Shown here one piece after another: positions 5,971 through 7,910 of a DNA stretch of 7,910 bases. This stretch comes from CAYMRB01 sp964392615. Lineage in GTDB: Bacteria; Planctomycetota; UBA8108. Below the pieces are notes generated by a model that did not search any database, was not told the origin of the DNA, and was given only the letters and a program-made list of their open reading frames with translations. The DNA lies in NCBI GenBank assembly GCA_964392615.1, contig CAYMRB010000458.1, positions 1 through 7,910 on the forward strand, in the 5' to 3' direction. The position numbers and the translations under genes are program-made. Positions within the stretch are counted from its first letter, which is position 1. Each line of letters opens with the position of its first letter.

Positions 5971-7910
5971 GCGTCCTCCTGGAGCCACGTGGGTCGAAAC
6001 AGCGCGCGCCGCTCCTGGAGCTCGTCGCGATCGAGCAGCTCGAGGCCTCGGCGCATGCAATCGCGCGCGACGTCGTCTTCTCCGAGCAGGCGCCAATAGC
6101 CCGCCAGCTCGCCGAGCGACACCGCTTCCTCGGTCGGCGAGCCGAGCGCCTCGAATTCCCGCGCGGAGGTACCGAGGTGTTTCTCGGTGCGGTCGGCCCA
6201 CTCCGGGCCGAGATCGCGGTAGGCCTTGCCGAGCTCGCGATGGAGTCGTGCGCGGCCGAAGCGATCGCTCGTGCCCCGATTCGTGCGCAGGTACTGACGA
6301 CCTGCGCGGACCGCCTCGTCGAGTTTCCCTCGCGCCGCGAGCCATCGGATGCGCGCGGTGACGAGGTCCGCCGACTCCGCGCGATCGACGCTCGCGACCA
6401 GTCGAGTCGCCTCGTCCAGCGCGTCGGCGGCCTTTTCCTCACGGTCGCGATCGAGGCTGCTTTCGGCCAGGATCGTCAGGGCATCGGCGCGGAGCTCTTC
6501 GAACCGTTCCAGCGGAATCGTCTTGAGAGCGCGCACCACGTGTCGCTCGGCGCCGGCGGGATCGTTCGAATCGCGGCAGACCCGCGCGAGGTTGCACAGC
6601 GCGTTCTCGACGAGTCGCGTCGCGTTGCGCTCTTCGGCGAGCCGCAGGCAGCGCTCGAGCGCCTGGCGCGCCCCATGCGGGTGGCCGAGCACGAGCAGGA
6701 CCTCGCCCAGGTTGCAGAGCGCGATCAACACGCCCCGCATGTCGCCGACCTCTTCGAACGTCGCGAGAGCGCGTTCGGTCGCGTCGCGCGCGTCCGCGAT
6801 CTCGCCGAGTAGCACGTGCACGCGCGCCATGTTGTTCAGGCAGATCGCCAGCCCCTGCCGATCGCCGACGCGTTCACGCGTCTCGGTCGAGCGGCGCAGG
6901 TAGTCGACGGCGCGCGTCGCGTCGCCCTGAGCGCGGTGGAGGTTGCCGAGGTTGCCCTGGATGCGCGCGACGTCCATGAGCTGGCCCGACGACTCGGCGG
7001 CCTCCAATGCCCTCTCGAACCACGCGATGGCCGTATCGCTGCGTCCTTCGCGTCTCTCGAGGAGCCCGAGACCGAGGTAGACCGGCACCAGGCTCTCCGC
7101 GCCCGCATCGTCGCCGTACAGCTCGAGACTGAGCTCGTACGACTGGCGCGCGGCGGCGAGGTCGTTGCGGTCGAACGCGATCACGCCGAGCCGATACGAC
7201 GCGAGCGCCTCGACCGGTGCGCGGCCACCAGCTTCGTCGCGACAGCGACGGAACGCCGCCTCGGCGCTGTCGAGCTCGCGCTGCTTGTAAAGCACGCGGC
7301 CGATGCGGTCCCAGAGGTCGAGCAACGTGACCGTCGAGTCGCCATCGAAAACTCCGGGCTCACCGGCTGCGGTGGTGCCCGCGCGCTCGGCGTGCACCCT
7401 CTCGGCGAGCCGGAAGTCGTCGAGCGCCCTGTCGTACGAACCCAGCCGCACGTGCAGGATGCCGAGGTCGGTCGCCACCGCCGCGCGCCGCCGTGGATCG
7501 TCCGCGAGCTCGAGCGCACGCTCGAACGCGCCGAGCGCACGTTCGTTCGCATAGGCGCGAGCGGCGGCGCGCGCTCCCTCGAGGAAACAACGACCCGCCT
7601 CGGCGCGGTTGCCGGCCGCCTCGAGATGCGTCGCGACGCGCACCCACGGCGTGTGCGATCCGGAGCCGTACACATCGACCCACTGCCGCGCGATGCGGCG
7701 GTGGAGCGTGCGGATCTCGTCGGCGCCGAGCTCGCGATCGATGAACCCGCGGTCCAGATCCGGCACGACGCGGTAGCCGCTCGGATCGCGATGCAGCAGG
7801 CCGGCGGCCGTGAGAGCGCGCAGCGCAGTGGGAACGGTGGGGCGCGGGACGGAGTCGGAGTCGGAGTCGGAGTCGGTGTCGGAGTCGGAGTCGGAGTCGG
7901 AGTCGGAGTC
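5967..7910 (-). CDS. TPR-repeat regulatory protein, 5'-truncated (probable C-terminal part of an NTPase/TPR regulator)
   Basis: The frame is open from the window edge (codon 1 at 7910) to TGA at 5967, giving 647 visible residues without the true start. A GTG at 7766 could serve as a start, but it has no ribosome site and the frame continues upstream with plausible coding sequence. Visible residues 1-20 are Asp-Ser repeats. Residues 27-75 (TALRALTAAGLLHRD, then YRVVPDLDRGFIDREL and LHRRIARQW) resemble the winged-helix end of STAND/AAA-type NTPase regulators such as PknK/AfsR-like proteins. Residues about 90-620 are tandem TPRs, roughly ten to twelve, with typical pieces such as NERALGAFERALELA and IQGNLGNLHRAQGDATRAVDYL. 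TPRs mediate protein-protein contacts; no enzymatic motif is visible here. Its stop overlaps the ATG of the sigma-54 activator by four bases, so the two are probably made together and may act as one signalling unit. The upstream NTPase or kinase domain is inferred, not seen. Confidence 0.88.
   Translation of the reverse strand, partial: DSDSDSDSDSDTDSDSDSDSVPRPTVPTALRALTAAGLLHRDPSGYRVVPDLDRGFIDRELGADEIRTLHRRIARQWVDVYGSGSHTPWVRVATHLEAAGNRAEAGRCFLEGARAAARAYANERALGAFERALELADDPRRRAAVATDLGILHVRLGSYDRALDDFRLAERVHAERAGTTAAGEPGVFDGDSTVTLLDLWDRIGRVLYKQRELDSAEAAFRRCRDEAGGRAPVEALASYRLGVIAFDRNDLAAARQSYELSLELYGDDAGAESLVPVYLGLGLLERREGRSDTAIAWFERALEAAESSGQLMDVARIQGNLGNLHRAQGDATRAVDYLRRSTETRERVGDRQGLAICLNNMARVHVLLGEIADARDATERALATFEEVGDMRGVLIALCNLGEVLLVLGHPHGARQALERCLRLAEERNATRLVENALCNLARVCRDSNDPAGAERHVVRALKTIPLERFEELRADALTILAESSLDRDREEKAADALDEATRLVASVDRAESADLVTARIRWLAARGKLDEAVRAGRQYLRTNRGTSDRFGRARLHRELGKAYRDLGPEWADRTEKHLGTSAREFEALGSPTEEAVSLGELAGYWRLLGEDDVARDCMRRGLELLDRDELQERRALFRPTWLQEDA
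5975..5980 (-). promoter_or_regulatory. Ribosome binding site of the sigma-54 activator
   Basis: AGGAGG on the minus strand, four bases before the ATG at 5970-5968. It lies inside the last codons of the TPR gene and fixes the activator start at the ATGA overlap instead of at longer in-frame extensions. It is the only near-perfect Shine-Dalgarno sequence among the gene starts visible here. Confidence 0.8.
7851..7910 (-). repeat. Hexanucleotide microsatellite, 10 copies of GGAGTC (GACTCC on coding strand)
   Basis: Ten consecutive 6-bp units run to the last base of the window. Nine are GGAGTC and one (7875-7880) is GGTGTC. Read on the coding strand in the TPR gene frame they encode Asp-Ser repeats with one Asp-Thr. 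Copy-number change would alter length by two residues per unit without breaking the frame. The repeat probably continues outside the window, which may end here because an assembly broke in the repeat. Confidence 0.95.

Noticed and set aside
5971..6345. A 125-residue N-terminal extension of the sigma-54 activator
   Set aside because: It overlaps the TPR gene in a different frame, is low-complexity Arg/Ala-rich, and the ATG at 5970 has a good ribosome site and ATGA coupling.

Overview
The window is GC-rich DNA in which every gene I can support lies on the minus strand. A secreted sulfatase carrying a CotH domain, EF-hand loops and Gly/Pro-rich linkers points to a bacterium of the Planctomycetota or a similar lineage. 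This rests on family knowledge, since the window has no rRNA or other marker gene. I found no RNA genes, CRISPR arrays or insertion sequences.

Layout in transcription order (right to left): (1) 7910-5967, a TPR regulatory protein whose 5' end is cut off by the window edge. Its reading frame is open to base 7910 and starts inside a (GACTCC)10 microsatellite encoding Asp-Ser repeats. (2) 5970-4186, a GAF / AAA+ / Fis-type HTH sigma-54-dependent activator. (3) 4189-3908, a 93-residue DUF503 (YlxP-like) protein. These three overlap successively by 4 bases (ATGA) and form a tight, probably translationally coupled operon. (4) A 227-bp non-coding gap with a hairpin about 30 bases beyond the operon's last stop. 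(5) 3680-90, a 1196-residue exported protein with a signal peptide, a type I sulfatase domain (CLPSR formylglycine motif), a Gly/Arg linker, an EF-hand, and a CotH kinase-like domain interrupted by a Gly/Pro and EF-hand insert. (6) 1-89, downstream sequence with a possible hairpin.

The TPR protein and the activator look like two halves of a signalling regulator: an upstream sensor/NTPase part outside the window, TPR protein-protein contacts, then GAF sensing and sigma-54 promoter activation. DUF503 is carried along as the third cistron. The sulfatase-CotH gene is separated by the gap and probably has its own promoter, although I could not find a convincing one. Nothing in the sequence shows that the regulator controls it.

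The most unusual items are the sulfatase-CotH fusion with an EF-hand module inserted inside the CotH domain, the in-frame Asp-Ser microsatellite at the window edge, the two-gene form of the TPR/sigma-54 regulator with DUF503 attached, and a perfect 22-bp palindrome inside the sulfatase coding sequence next to a segment that looks unlike the family.
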